Of a stretch of DNA of 50,211 nt, positions 21,390 to 29,062 are shown in pieces. Position 1 is the first letter of the stretch; every line of letters begins with the position of its first letter. Below the pieces are notes generated by a model. That model saw only the letters and a program-made list of their open reading frames with translations, was not told the origin of the DNA and made no database searches. Made by a program: the position numbers and the translations under genes. Origin of the DNA: a virus; the IMG/VR virus record IMGVR_UViG_3300043786_001077, positions 1-50,211 of that record; one strand, 5' to 3'.

Positions 21390-22127
21390 CTAACCCGTCA
21401 TTCCACCGGACTGCCTTCGGCAGCCGGTGAATTCATGTTCTGTTATATCCTCGAACAGCCCCGGCCCAGCGTCCTGCGGCACGCTGCCCGTTCGTTTTTT
21501 CGCCTCGCCCGTCTTCAATCCGAGCGACTGCCGGATGACGATCATGCGCGCCTTCGCGCATAACGCTTCGATCTCTTTTGTCAATTTCAATTCGCCGTTC
21601 GAGTAGTCCGTCAGCGTCTGCATCTCGTCCGGCGTCAGGCAGTGCGCGATCTCCGCGTATTGCTCCCGCGCCTCGATGACTTTCCCCATTCGACTTTCCG
21701 CTGCTTCGACCGATTGCCATTTTTCGATGGAACTCTTGCCGTCGCCGTCGCCCGATATTTGTCGGCAGATCGAGCGCCCACCTTTGGCGTTGTCTTGTAT
21801 CCACCGCAAAGCCGCAAGGGTCACGCATGACGTGAGGTAGGTTATCGGCTTGACTTTGACAAGCCACGAGAAGCGGCGGATAAACCTGGCCGATGCTTCG
21901 TCCGCGAAATTGTCCGCGAGTGCGGGGTCGATGTTGCGCGCCGATGCCACTTGCCGGACCTTGATGCGCATCGCGTTGATGATGCCTTCAAGCATTCGGC
22001 GCTGCGGGCCGGATAGCGGCCGGACTTGACGGCACGCGGGGCACTTGTCGCTGCGCTTCAATCCCCGATACGCTGGCCTGACGATCCCGCACGGGCAATG
22101 GATGACCAATTTCTCGATATCCCGCAT
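21390..22127 (-). CDS. Zinc-ribbon, sigma-factor-like protein
   Basis: A 245-residue protein. The N-terminus has a zinc ribbon CPCG...CPACR (about residues 11-36). The middle resembles region 2 of sigma70-like factors: ADEASARFIRRFSWLVKVKP, ITYLTSCVTLAALRWIQDNA. A second helical part around CLTPDEMQTLTDYSNGELKL could be a region 4-like HTH. A phage sigma factor for late genes would fit, but the match is weak and a different DNA-binding job is possible. GGAGG lies 13 bases before the start, and a divergent promoter is in the 55-base gap to 22183. Confidence 0.55.
   Translation of the reverse strand: MRDIEKLVIHCPCGIVRPAYRGLKRSDKCPACRQVRPLSGPQRRMLEGIINAMRIKVRQVASARNIDPALADNFADEASARFIRRFSWLVKVKPITYLTSCVTLAALRWIQDNAKGGRSICRQISGDGDGKSSIEKWQSVEAAESRMGKVIEAREQYAEIAHCLTPDEMQTLTDYSNGELKLTKEIEALCAKARMIVIRQSLGLKTGEAKKRTGSVPQDAGPGLFEDITEHEFTGCRRQSGGMTG
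21437..21463. repeat. 27-bp dispersed repeat, copy 2
   Basis: This matches 20919-20945 with one mismatch. Here it encodes the segment GLFEDITE near the C-terminus of the sigma-like protein. In copy 1 the same frame would read GLFEDITEQ, though no gene uses that frame there. Confidence 0.7.
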
Positions 22128-22147
22128 GACTCTTTTTATCCTCCAAT

Positions 22148-22176
22148 TTGCCTGCGCCCTTATAACCGATTACAAT
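22148..22176 (+). promoter_or_regulatory. Promoter for the sigma-like/beta clamp unit, apparently leaderless
   Basis: TTGCCT (22148-22153), a 17-base spacer and TACAAT (22171-22176). The expected start of transcription, 6-8 bases later, falls on or next to the ATG at 22183, and there is no Shine-Dalgarno, so the first mRNA is probably leaderless. The -35 is the same as at 23998. Confidence 0.7.
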
Positions 22177-22182
22177 CGCAAG

Positions 22183-22611
22183 ATGAACGCAAGATTCCTC
22201 GACGAATCGGACGCGGTCAAGCGGCATATCGGGATCGTTATCAATGCGGTCTCATGGCTGCGCATCAAAATACCGTGGACAACGGGCATTCATGACGAGT
22301 TGATATCCGACGGCATGATGACAATTCTGAAATGCGTCCGCAAAGCCAATCGCGGCGAACATGACGAGACGATTACCAAATTCTCAACCTATCTCACGCG
22401 CGCGGTCCAGCAGAATTTGATGCGCCGGGTCATCCGGTGCAAGCGGCGGAATCGGTTCTGGGGCCGGTCATCGAATCGCGAAGGCGAGGATATGATGCAC
22501 ACAATTGAAGACCGCCGATCTTTGCCCGAATCCATGATTCCATACGATGAACCGGAACTCGCCCGCGCGTCGCAATATCGGGCACGGTTCACCGGCTCGC
22601 TTTGCGACTAA
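22183..22611 (+). CDS. Sigma70 region 2-like protein
   Basis: A 142-residue protein from ATG 22183 (MNARFLDESDAVKRHIGIVI), chosen because the promoter -10 ends only 6 bases upstream. The helices IHDELISDGMMTILKCVRKA and TKFSTYLTRAVQQNLMRRVI are like the core of sigma70 region 2 (DLVQEG...L..A...FD....F..YL...V...), followed by a basic stretch RCKRRNRFWGRS. There is no clear region 4. It may be a phage sigma-like factor or modifier of host RNA polymerase. It is followed after 22 bases by the clamp gene. Confidence 0.6.
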   Translation: MNARFLDESDAVKRHIGIVINAVSWLRIKIPWTTGIHDELISDGMMTILKCVRKANRGEHDETITKFSTYLTRAVQQNLMRRVIRCKRRNRFWGRSSNREGEDMMHTIEDRRSLPESMIPYDEPELARASQYRARFTGSLCD

Positions 22612-22633
22612 CTCTTAACCCATCGAGGACCCC

Positions 22634-23737
22634 ATGCGTTTATCAATCAATGTCGATCAGTTTTCCCGCGCCGTGCAGACGGTCGCGCCCGTCACGCTGG
22701 CCAGCAACCTGAACCCGATCTTGTCGCAGTTGCGGATATCGACCGACGAGGACGCGGTATCGGTATCCGCGACGAATAACGAACAGACGATTTCGATCAG
22801 GGTCGAGGCGGAAATCCGACAGCCAGGGTCAACCCTTATCAATCCGAAACAAATAGCGGCAATTCTCAAAGAAGGCCGCGACGAGACAGCGAAGATCGAG
22901 ACTGATGGCACGACGGCACTGGTGCGGATCGGGCGGGCGGAATACACGCTGGCCACGACAAGCGACGATGGATACCCGACCGATGACGAGGCGAAGCGGA
23001 AACCGGCATTTTCGATTGACACCGTAAGCCTCAATAAAATGATCTTGGCGACCCGTTACGCGGCCATGAAACAGCAATCCGCACGGTGGGCGACTTCGGG
23101 CATTCTGCTCGAAGCCGAGGACGGTGAGGCTGTCATGTGCGGCACCGACACGAAACGGCTTTCGATTTCCGCAAAGCCCGCTGCGGCATTAAGCCCGATT
23201 ACCCTTGCCGATGCGGTCATTCTTCCGCTGCCTGCTGTCGAATCGCTGCTGAAATTGTGCGAGTGGGGCGAGGTCGTGTGCTGCGATATTGGCAAAACGG
23301 CGCGATTCTATACCGACACGTGGAGTTTCAGCACGTCGCTCGTCTCAGGCCGATTCCCCCCGTATCGGGAGATCCTGCCGAAAAACCATAAGCATGACGT
23401 GACGATCGAGGCCGGCCCGTTCGCATCGGCGATCCGGCAGGCGATGGTCACGGCCGACGTTGACAGTCGTCGCGTCGATTTTGTTTTCCGCAAGGGCGAA
23501 ATCGAATTGTCAGCCACGGGGCCGGATACGGGCCGGTCGCGCGTTGTCTTCGAATGCCCTGGCTGTGAGATTGAGGACTTCGAGATTGCGCTTGACCCGA
23601 AATATATGCTGGATTACCTGCAATCGCAGACGGGGCCGGTGTGCCTGAAAATGACCGATAGCGCCAAGCCCGTCACGCTCAAGGGCGAGTCGAATCAGAT
23701 TTATCTCGTCATGCCGATGACGGCCGAAAAAGGTTGA
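22634..23737 (+). CDS. dnaN: DNA polymerase III beta sliding clamp homologue
   Basis: A 367-residue protein, the normal length for DnaN. It starts MRLSINVDQFSRAVQTVAPV, has NPILSQLRISTDEDAVSVSA in domain 1, then STLINPKQIAAILKEGRDE. Domain 2 starts DTVSLNKMILATRYAAMKQQ and includes ATSGILLEAEDGEAVMCGTD followed by RLSISAKP. Domain 3 ends QIYLVMPMTAEKG, the place of the usual VMPMRL ending. The clamp tethers DNA polymerase and repair enzymes. No polymerase gene was recognised in the window, so it probably works with the host enzyme. Confidence 0.88.
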   Translation: MRLSINVDQFSRAVQTVAPVTLASNLNPILSQLRISTDEDAVSVSATNNEQTISIRVEAEIRQPGSTLINPKQIAAILKEGRDETAKIETDGTTALVRIGRAEYTLATTSDDGYPTDDEAKRKPAFSIDTVSLNKMILATRYAAMKQQSARWATSGILLEAEDGEAVMCGTDTKRLSISAKPAAALSPITLADAVILPLPAVESLLKLCEWGEVVCCDIGKTARFYTDTWSFSTSLVSGRFPPYREILPKNHKHDVTIEAGPFASAIRQAMVTADVDSRRVDFVFRKGEIELSATGPDTGRSRVVFECPGCEIEDFEIALDPKYMLDYLQSQTGPVCLKMTDSAKPVTLKGESNQIYLVMPMTAEKG

Positions 23738-23767
23738 CAGCCGTCCCGCATTTTGTACCTTGCAGGC

Positions 23768-23992
23768 ATGAAAATCCGCGACCAAATCATCGCACGCGCC
23801 GCTGAACTTGGCCTGACGGCGCACGCCATCGCTCGGCAGCCTAGTATCGGGATCGGCCGGACGACATTGCACCGGTATTTTTCAGGAAATTCAGACTTGA
23901 CCGGCGAAAAAATCGAGCGGCTTTTTGCGGTTTTGGGCTTGGAAATCAGGGCCAAAATGATTTCAGGAAATATTTCAGGAAATATTTCCTGA
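23768..23992 (+). CDS. Small HTH repressor-like protein
   Basis: A 74-residue protein from ATG 23768 (MKIRDQIIARAAELGLTAHA). It is an Xre/CI-type HTH: LGLTAHAIARQPSIGIGRTT is the helix-turn-helix, followed by LHRYFSGNSDLTGEKIERLF. The last codons (GNISGNIS) are written by two copies of TTTCAGGAAATA that belong to a 22-bp palindrome directly before the promoter at 23998. So the gene carries its likely operator in its own 3' end. It lies 30 bases after the clamp gene. Confidence 0.78.
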   Translation: MKIRDQIIARAAELGLTAHAIARQPSIGIGRTTLHRYFSGNSDLTGEKIERLFAVLGLEIRAKMISGNISGNIS

Positions 23993-23994
23993 AA
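23961..23994. promoter_or_regulatory. Operator-like repeat and palindrome at the end of the HTH gene
   Basis: TTTCAGGAAATA occurs twice in tandem (23961-23972 and 23973-23984). The second copy plus the following bases form a perfect 22-bp palindrome, 23973-23994 (TTTCAGGAAAT and its inverse). It ends 3 bases before the -35 at 23998. A repressor bound here would block that promoter. Confidence 0.7.
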
Positions 23995-23997
23995 GTC

Positions 23998-24026
23998 TTG
24001 CCTAGTTCCGCATCCGGGACTATAGT
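23998..24026 (+). promoter_or_regulatory. Sigma70-like promoter next to the palindrome
   Basis: TTGCCT (23998-24003), a 17-base spacer and TATAGT (24021-24026), close to consensus. The transcript should start near 24033 and carry the double-hairpin leader. Confidence 0.78.
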
Positions 24027-24039
24027 ATTATCAGACAAG

Positions 24040-24077
24040 ACGAGCGAGACCCGCTCAACCGACCCGGCGGGACCGGG
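24040..24077 (+). promoter_or_regulatory. Double-hairpin mRNA leader, copy 2
   Basis: GAGCG-agacc-CGCTC (24042-24056) and CCCGG-CGGGA-CCGGG (24063-24077), joined by the same AACCGAC linker as in the leader at 16923-16969. The stems are kept although several bases differ. Confidence 0.65.
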
Positions 24078-24092
24078 ATGATGGGAACGAAA

Positions 24093-24323
24093 ATGGTTTA
24101 CTCTGGGACGCTGACTGAATGCCGTCGCCAAGCATTCGCCAACGGATTCGAAATTGACCGTTACGAAGGCTATACCGTGGCTTTGAATTGCGGAGTTGCA
24201 AATACCACGACTGCAGACCGAAACAATTTCAGCCGGGTTTTGCTGAAAGATCACGAAGGCAATTACGCCGGGATGATACAACGCTGCCAAAATGATTTCG
24301 CACTTGTCACCCAAAATAACTAA
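24093..24323 (+). CDS. Small hypothetical protein under the palindrome-controlled promoter
   Basis: A 76-residue protein from ATG 24093 (MVYSGTLTECRRQAFANGFE); ATGs at 24078 and 24081 are in frame but fall in the second hairpin. It has one Tyr-rich helix, then CGVANTTTADRNNFSRVLLK and a beta-like end YAGMIQRCQNDFALVTQNN. No known family is recognised. It has its own promoter, leader and terminator, in the same design as the gene at 16970, which suggests co-regulation. Confidence 0.65.
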   Translation: MVYSGTLTECRRQAFANGFEIDRYEGYTVALNCGVANTTTADRNNFSRVLLKDHEGNYAGMIQRCQNDFALVTQNN

Positions 24324-24438
24324 CCCGCTGTCGATGGCCCAAGGCCGCGGTCCGAAAATTCAATAGCACCCTTTCCGCATTATCGCCCCAAATTCGGGCG
24401 ATCTTTCCCTAAACTGGGAAATATCCATTTTCGCCCCG

Positions 24439-24480
24439 AAACCCCGTCAGACGCGATCCTATGCGTTCTGGCGGGGTTTT
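24439..24480. terminator. Terminator between convergent genes
   Basis: A long stem, ACCCCGTCAGACGC (24441-24454) with GCGTTCTGGCGGGGT (24463-24477), is followed by TTTT on the plus strand. It separates the plus-strand gene ending at 24323 from the minus-strand operon ending at 24485 and could work in both directions. Confidence 0.78.
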
Positions 24481-24484
24481 AGCG

Positions 24485-24826
24485 TCATCGGCTGAGGGCG
24501 ATTCGGATCGTCTCCCAATCTTCGGGCCGCCAAACGTGGGCGATGGCCCCGGCGGCCTTGAGGTCTTCCAGCCAAGCGACTTGGGCGGGCGACGGTTTGT
24601 TTTTGCCGACTTTCAGTTCCGCGAAAATTACCACTTCGCGGACCAGCACCAAATCCGGGAACCCCGCGCCGTCGCCCTGGACGGCGGTCATCCATCGGCC
24701 TGATTTGCTCATCGCGGGCCGGAAGTGCGCCACTCGCCAGCCGTTCAGCCGGGCAAGGGCGATGACCTGTCTGAGGAAATCGGCTTCGGACAGCTTCGGG
24801 AAACTTGCGGACGTTTTGCTTTTCAA
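24485..24826 (-). CDS. VRR-NUC nuclease
   Basis: A 113-residue protein with the VRR-NUC layout: an N-terminal helix (ADFLRQVIALARLNGWRVAH), GDGAGFPDLVLVREVVIFAE with catalytic PD, AELKVG (E-x-K), PSPAQVAWLEDLKAAGAIA and HVWRPEDWE. This PD-(D/E)xK family cuts DNA, often branched structures, and is common in phage replication clusters. Its start overlaps the stop of the next gene upstream by 4 bases. Confidence 0.88.
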   Translation of the reverse strand: MKSKTSASFPKLSEADFLRQVIALARLNGWRVAHFRPAMSKSGRWMTAVQGDGAGFPDLVLVREVVIFAELKVGKNKPSPAQVAWLEDLKAAGAIAHVWRPEDWETIRIALSR

Positions 24827-25443
24827 CGCACACCCCTTGCAATCTGGCCAATCATCGCCTTCGGGTCAATCGCGGCCTCAGTGCGATACAACGCCTCGCG
24901 GTCGCTTCGACGGTCGATCATCTGCTGCCGCCAATCGCTGTTGACGTAATTTTGGTACGCCTCGATGCCCAGCGACCGTTGCGATTCATCCCGCTCTTTT
25001 TGCGCGTCGCCAAACCGTCGCCCGATGGAGCAGGCGCACAAGACAGCGCAGGTCACAAAAATCTCTTTTGCGGTGGAAGAATAGGCCGGACGCCAGCCCT
25101 CGGCGGAAGAATGCTTGTGGTGCGGTACGATAATCCATCCGGTATCGCCGCATTCGGTGCATAGCCCGCGATCCTCGGCGGAATAATCCTTGACCGCCGC
25201 CTTGGCGCGATCCGCACGCCGATTGAGAATTGCCGATCGAATTGCCGCGAAATGATCCGCCGTGCGTATCGGCCGGTCGGTCAGGGCCAGCACGTCGTAA
25301 ATCGCCTGTTTCATCTCGGCGGGATCGGCACGGAGAGCCACGAACCCCGGCCACCACGCCTTGAGCATGGCCTGATTTGTTCCGGTGTTCGCGTCGTTCG
25401 CGGTGAGGTAGGCCGCGATCCATTCGAGATACCAGCCGGGCAT
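24823..25443 (-). CDS. Hypothetical replication-cluster protein with a CxxC cluster
   Basis: A 206-residue protein. Residues 1-90 are helical (WIAAYLTANDANTGTNQAML, FAAIRSAILNRRADRAKAAV). The middle has CTECGDTG and CAVLCACSIG, together possibly a zinc site. The C-terminus is helical. The CxxCxxxG pattern and the position right after a replisome-organizer-like gene recall primosomal loader or organizer partners, but no ATPase motif is seen. The function is unknown. Confidence 0.6.
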   Translation of the reverse strand: MPGWYLEWIAAYLTANDANTGTNQAMLKAWWPGFVALRADPAEMKQAIYDVLALTDRPIRTADHFAAIRSAILNRRADRAKAAVKDYSAEDRGLCTECGDTGWIIVPHHKHSSAEGWRPAYSSTAKEIFVTCAVLCACSIGRRFGDAQKERDESQRSLGIEAYQNYVNSDWRQQMIDRRSDREALYRTEAAIDPKAMIGQIARGVR

Positions 25444-25446
25444 AGG

Positions 25447-26355
25447 TCACTCCGGAATTGCGACAAGGTTAGCGGGCGGCAACGCGGCCGCCTCGCGGCG
25501 TTTGGCTTCTTCAATTTCGCGGGCGAGGCTGTCAATCACCAGCATGGCCTCGGCGGTCTTGTAAGTCACGGCGGGGGCTTTTTTCTGTCCGTAGCCTGTT
25601 CCGCGATTTTGTGCGTTTTCCATCCACCGGTTCAAAAATGCTGGCATCCCGCGCGGCGTCTTGCGTTTCGATGGATTCGATTCGCACCATACCGCCGCCT
25701 TTCGTGCTTCGGCGATGACATCGACGCCAGCGTAGGCCTCAGAAAGTTTGTCGGCCAAAGATGCGACCAAATGCCATCCAGTTGCCTTTGATCCCGAAAC
25801 GGGAAAAGTCACCAATGCCGGTTCAGCAGGCGTCGGCTCGGAGCGGTGATTAACCGCCTCCGAGCAATATATATCCTGCTCCTGTTCCTGTTCCTGTTCT
25901 TGCTCCTGTTCCTGTTCCTGATTAGGGGGTGGTATGGGTATACGTTGGGCTAACGTTACCCTATACGTTTCGGGCAGGTATCGCGTATTTGCGCAAAACT
26001 TTGGCAGCAATGGGGTTTGCGGCAATTCTTCAATATCGGCAAGGCAGGACTTGAAGACGTTGATGTTTTCCGAGGCGTTGTACTTCCACCAAGTCGGCAA
26101 AAACAGCACGCGACGGGCCTCATCCCAACCCCATCCGAACGTATCGCGAACCTTCTCGAAACGTTTGGCGAACGTTTGGGTAGACGTTCCAAGTTCCTCT
26201 GCGGCAAGCGCCGGTGAGAAGACAAAAATGCCGCACCGATTGACCTGACGGGACGTAAAACAGTAAATCGCAACAAGTTTTTCTTCGAGGTCAAGCGAAG
26301 AAAACTTTTCGTCGTTCCATATCTTTACGTCGATCTTTCGGTATCGTGCCATCAT
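25447..26355 (-). CDS. Replisome organizer-like protein
   Basis: A 302-residue protein starting MMARYRKIDVKIWNDEKFSS. The N-terminal 110 residues have the winged-helix pattern of phage replication initiators (LEEKLVAIYCFTSRQVNRCG, LAAEELGTSTQTFAKRFEKV, VLFLPTWWKYNASENINVFK). A run of Gln-Glu repeats (about residues 147-162) is a flexible linker. The C-terminal part has WMENAQNRGTGYGQKKAP, seen in such proteins after a DnaD-like part. It probably binds the origin and recruits a helicase; that role is inferred. Confidence 0.7.
   Translation of the reverse strand: MMARYRKIDVKIWNDEKFSSLDLEEKLVAIYCFTSRQVNRCGIFVFSPALAAEELGTSTQTFAKRFEKVRDTFGWGWDEARRVLFLPTWWKYNASENINVFKSCLADIEELPQTPLLPKFCANTRYLPETYRVTLAQRIPIPPPNQEQEQEQEQEQEQEQDIYCSEAVNHRSEPTPAEPALVTFPVSGSKATGWHLVASLADKLSEAYAGVDVIAEARKAAVWCESNPSKRKTPRGMPAFLNRWMENAQNRGTGYGQKKAPAVTYKTAEAMLVIDSLAREIEEAKRREAAALPPANLVAIPE
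25874..25921. repeat. Hexamer microsatellite encoding a Gln-Glu linker
   Basis: About eight near-perfect copies of CTGTTC (CTGCTC or CTTGCTC variants) encode the (QE)n linker of the replisome organizer-like protein on the minus strand. Copy number can change by slippage without breaking the frame. Confidence 0.8.
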
Positions 26356-26405
26356 CAGCCCCTTTTGTTTAAGGCATCACAAGTCGCGGCAGTTTTAACA
26401 GCAAT

Positions 26406-27329
26406 TTATTTTGTATTTCCAAACAGACTTGCTGATTCTTCAATTTCGGTTTGCGATTCGGCTTTTGCTAAATTCCTGCAAGCTTCGTGATAATACTCAT
26501 CCTTTAGTTCGCAGCCGTAAAATTGTCTCGGCATGGCAATTCGATTGCCTGTTTTCGGTGATTTCCCGCCTAACGCCGTGTAACCTTCGCTACCAATTCC
26601 TGTAAACGGGCTGAAAACCAACTCGCTTGGATTGCTGAATAAAAGTATGCACCGCCTAATTACTTCAAGTTGAAGCGGACAAATATGCTTAACGTCATCT
26701 TCTGATTTTGCCGATCGAGTGTTAAGCGTATCTGTTTCTTGTATATCGTCCCAAGTGCCTTCGGCCCATTTAATCCAATCGTTTCGTGTTACTTGGTCCT
26801 TGGCGTCAATCTTGACTTTGTTTTCTCCGGGTGCGGTAAACTTGATAAGGTAATCGTTTAGCGTTCCGCGAGTCCGCGACCGGTCAGATTCAAGTCCGCT
26901 GAATTGCAACTCGCGTGATTTTGTGCGAATGGCCTGGGCTTGCGGATTCTTGCGGACTGACCAATCGTATTCGTAAATCAATCCGGCACGCTCGGCTATG
27001 CGTATATTCAATCCTCGGAAGTCGTTCAAGCCTTGGCCTCCGGTCCTTTTCATGCGTGGAATTTGCATGACGTGTACAATCGCCACCCGCCCAGGCTTCA
27101 TCACGCGGGCAAGTTGGCGATAGAAAAAAGATAGATGCAATTTTCCATCGGCCCCTAAGTCTTCACTATTGCCAATGTCTTGATCCGATGGCGTGTAGGC
27201 ATAGAGTGCAGGAAACGGCGGCGAAAATACCGTAAAATCAACCGAAGCCGCAGGCATTTCGGCCATATGCTCAATGCAATCGCCGTGATGAACGTGCCAG
27301 TTTTTGCCGTTAGGAATCAGTCGATTCAT
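26406..27329 (-). CDS. DNA methyltransferase (N4/N6 amino-methylase)
   Basis: A 307-residue protein. HVHHGDCIEHMAEMPAASVD and FTVFSPPFPALYAY give catalytic motif IV as SPPF, a form often seen in N4-cytosine enzymes. FSPFTGIGSEGYTALGGKSP near residue 240 is motif I (FxGxG). RQFYGCELKDEYYHEACRNL follows. The order IV then I is the beta class. With its neighbour helicase, 2 bases away, it may modify phage DNA and protect it from host restriction. The target sequence cannot be read from the gene. Confidence 0.85.
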   Translation of the reverse strand: MNRLIPNGKNWHVHHGDCIEHMAEMPAASVDFTVFSPPFPALYAYTPSDQDIGNSEDLGADGKLHLSFFYRQLARVMKPGRVAIVHVMQIPRMKRTGGQGLNDFRGLNIRIAERAGLIYEYDWSVRKNPQAQAIRTKSRELQFSGLESDRSRTRGTLNDYLIKFTAPGENKVKIDAKDQVTRNDWIKWAEGTWDDIQETDTLNTRSAKSEDDVKHICPLQLEVIRRCILLFSNPSELVFSPFTGIGSEGYTALGGKSPKTGNRIAMPRQFYGCELKDEYYHEACRNLAKAESQTEIEESASLFGNTK

Positions 27330-27331
27330 GG

Positions 27332-28798
27332 TTAAATTCCCCCTCCGATTTCTCGGAATAGCCTTTCTTGTTCTTCGGTATCTTGTTGAACCCGAGCCGC
27401 TTTTCGCAGGACGGTTTCAATCATCGGACGCTCAAGGTCCGTGACTGGGATATGAACGTTAAGAGGTCGAGTTGACCCGTAACGGTTTGACCGTTTGACG
27501 GCCTGATAGTATTCCTCATAGCTGTCTTGCAACGTGCTAAATAGTTGCCGTGTGCAACATTGCAGATTCAATCCGAGGCCGAGAATCTTCGGTTTGCTTA
27601 TCAGCGTCTTAATTTTGCCTGATTGAAAATCTTCGACGATTCGAACTCGTTCATCATGAGGTGTTGAGCCGTCGATATTGCCAGAATTAGAAATCATGCT
27701 GGCTAACTGGTCTTGCTCGGCGTTGTATCGACACCAAACGATCCTAGACTCATCGCCAAACGAATTCAAGCGGTTGACGATGTAATCAGGTTTTAACGAT
27801 TCGGCACCAATGCCCTTGGCGATCCGTGCAATCTTAGCACGAGATCCAATGCCTCCAAGCGTTCCGAATAAATCCCCGCTGGCAATCTGAGCTTGACCGC
27901 GTTGGTCTTCGGTTAAATCAACGTCCTCGATGTGGACATTGATCGGCGGTAACGTGCCGCAGTTGTCTTTCCAACCATAGACGGCGGGATTCGTCAAGAA
28001 AATAGACCAATGCGAAAGCGACTTGTAAAACGGTCGCAACGCATGGGGCTTTAATTCCCACCGATTTTGAGTCTCGCCACGGTTTACAAAATATTTGGCA
28101 AGGAACGAATTCACGGTCGGGAATTGGTCAAGCAAAACAGCGTGATTCGCATACTCAATCCGATCGTTTGGGGCAGGGGTGCCAGTGCCGGCCAGCTTCC
28201 ATTCAAGACCTTTGCCAAGTTCAATCAGCCGTGTACCCCATGCACCATAATGGGACTTCAGCATGCTAGATTCGTCAATGATCAAGGCACCGATTCGGCC
28301 TTGATTGACTTTTTCCGTAATCGCTTCAAAATTGGTAATCCCAATTCGTCCGCCCGATTCAGTCCATGATGGCAAGTCTTTTGCGTGAACTTGTTTGATA
28401 GGCAGGTCATTCCCGTACCATCGCTTCGATTCGGCGATCGTCTGCCGTACAACCATCAGCGGGCAAATCATTAATACGGACTTACCCTGAGGCAACACGT
28501 CGCCAACGTGACGCATGTATTCGAGAAAGATCAAAGTCTTGCCAAGTCCGCAGTCGGCAAAAATCGCATACTTGCGTTTTCGTATAGCAATCTCGGCGAT
28601 TGCTTTTTGGTAATCGAAAAGCATTCTGCGTGGCTTATATTCGACATCTTTTACAGCAATCGAAGTCAGTCCTATGCGGTCCGCGTACTCATCAGGAATA
28701 ATAGCGTCCGTGCCTTGAAATCTGTAAACAGGCAGACTCTTAATTTTTAGAAAAGTTCTGTATCCTTCTATCGTATTCAAATTTAATGCAATGCGCAT
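27332..28798 (-). CDS. SNF2/DEAD-type helicase
   Basis: A 488-residue superfamily 2 helicase. Motif I FADCGLGKTLIFLEYM (about residue 80), Ia PLMVVRQTIAESKRWYG, II GALIIDESSMLKSHYGAWG, III GTGTPAPNDRIEYANH, then in the second half ILGLGLNLQCC (V) and YQAVKRSNRYGSTR (VI, Q..GR.xR-like). It is the SNF2-like form common in phages, usually next to a methyltransferase as here. It could act in DNA replication, recombination or translocation. It starts at 28798, sharing TAATG with the upstream gene. Confidence 0.85.
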   Translation of the reverse strand: MRIALNLNTIEGYRTFLKIKSLPVYRFQGTDAIIPDEYADRIGLTSIAVKDVEYKPRRMLFDYQKAIAEIAIRKRKYAIFADCGLGKTLIFLEYMRHVGDVLPQGKSVLMICPLMVVRQTIAESKRWYGNDLPIKQVHAKDLPSWTESGGRIGITNFEAITEKVNQGRIGALIIDESSMLKSHYGAWGTRLIELGKGLEWKLAGTGTPAPNDRIEYANHAVLLDQFPTVNSFLAKYFVNRGETQNRWELKPHALRPFYKSLSHWSIFLTNPAVYGWKDNCGTLPPINVHIEDVDLTEDQRGQAQIASGDLFGTLGGIGSRAKIARIAKGIGAESLKPDYIVNRLNSFGDESRIVWCRYNAEQDQLASMISNSGNIDGSTPHDERVRIVEDFQSGKIKTLISKPKILGLGLNLQCCTRQLFSTLQDSYEEYYQAVKRSNRYGSTRPLNVHIPVTDLERPMIETVLRKAARVQQDTEEQERLFREIGGGI

Positions 28799-29040
28799 TA
28801 GCCACCCCCCGGCATCACAAGTCGCGGAAGTTTGGTATTGACTTCGCAGTTAAAAAATTGCCCCGGTTCATCCTCAGCCGCGTAAAAAAAACTACGCAAC
28901 AGCCAGCAGTGGGGCGCATGAATCGGGTTGTACCCGACCAGAAAGCCAAGGTAGTGAATTGATCCGGCAGGCCTCGCACGCATCCCCCAGTCATCAGGCC
29001 ACACGGCCGGCCGCCAGTCGGAATCGTTGTTCTCGGTCAT
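28798..29040 (-). CDS. Small hypothetical protein of the early operon
   Basis: An 80-residue protein rich in Trp, Pro and aromatic residues (WRPAVWPDDWGMRARPAGSI, HCWLLRSFFYAAEDEPGQFF). No motif is recognised. Its TAATG overlap with the helicase start shows translational coupling. Confidence 0.6.
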   Translation of the reverse strand: MTENNDSDWRPAVWPDDWGMRARPAGSIHYLGFLVGYNPIHAPHCWLLRSFFYAAEDEPGQFFNCEVNTKLPRLVMPGGG

Positions 29041-29062
29041 AAGTCACCTCAGGTTAGTGTTG

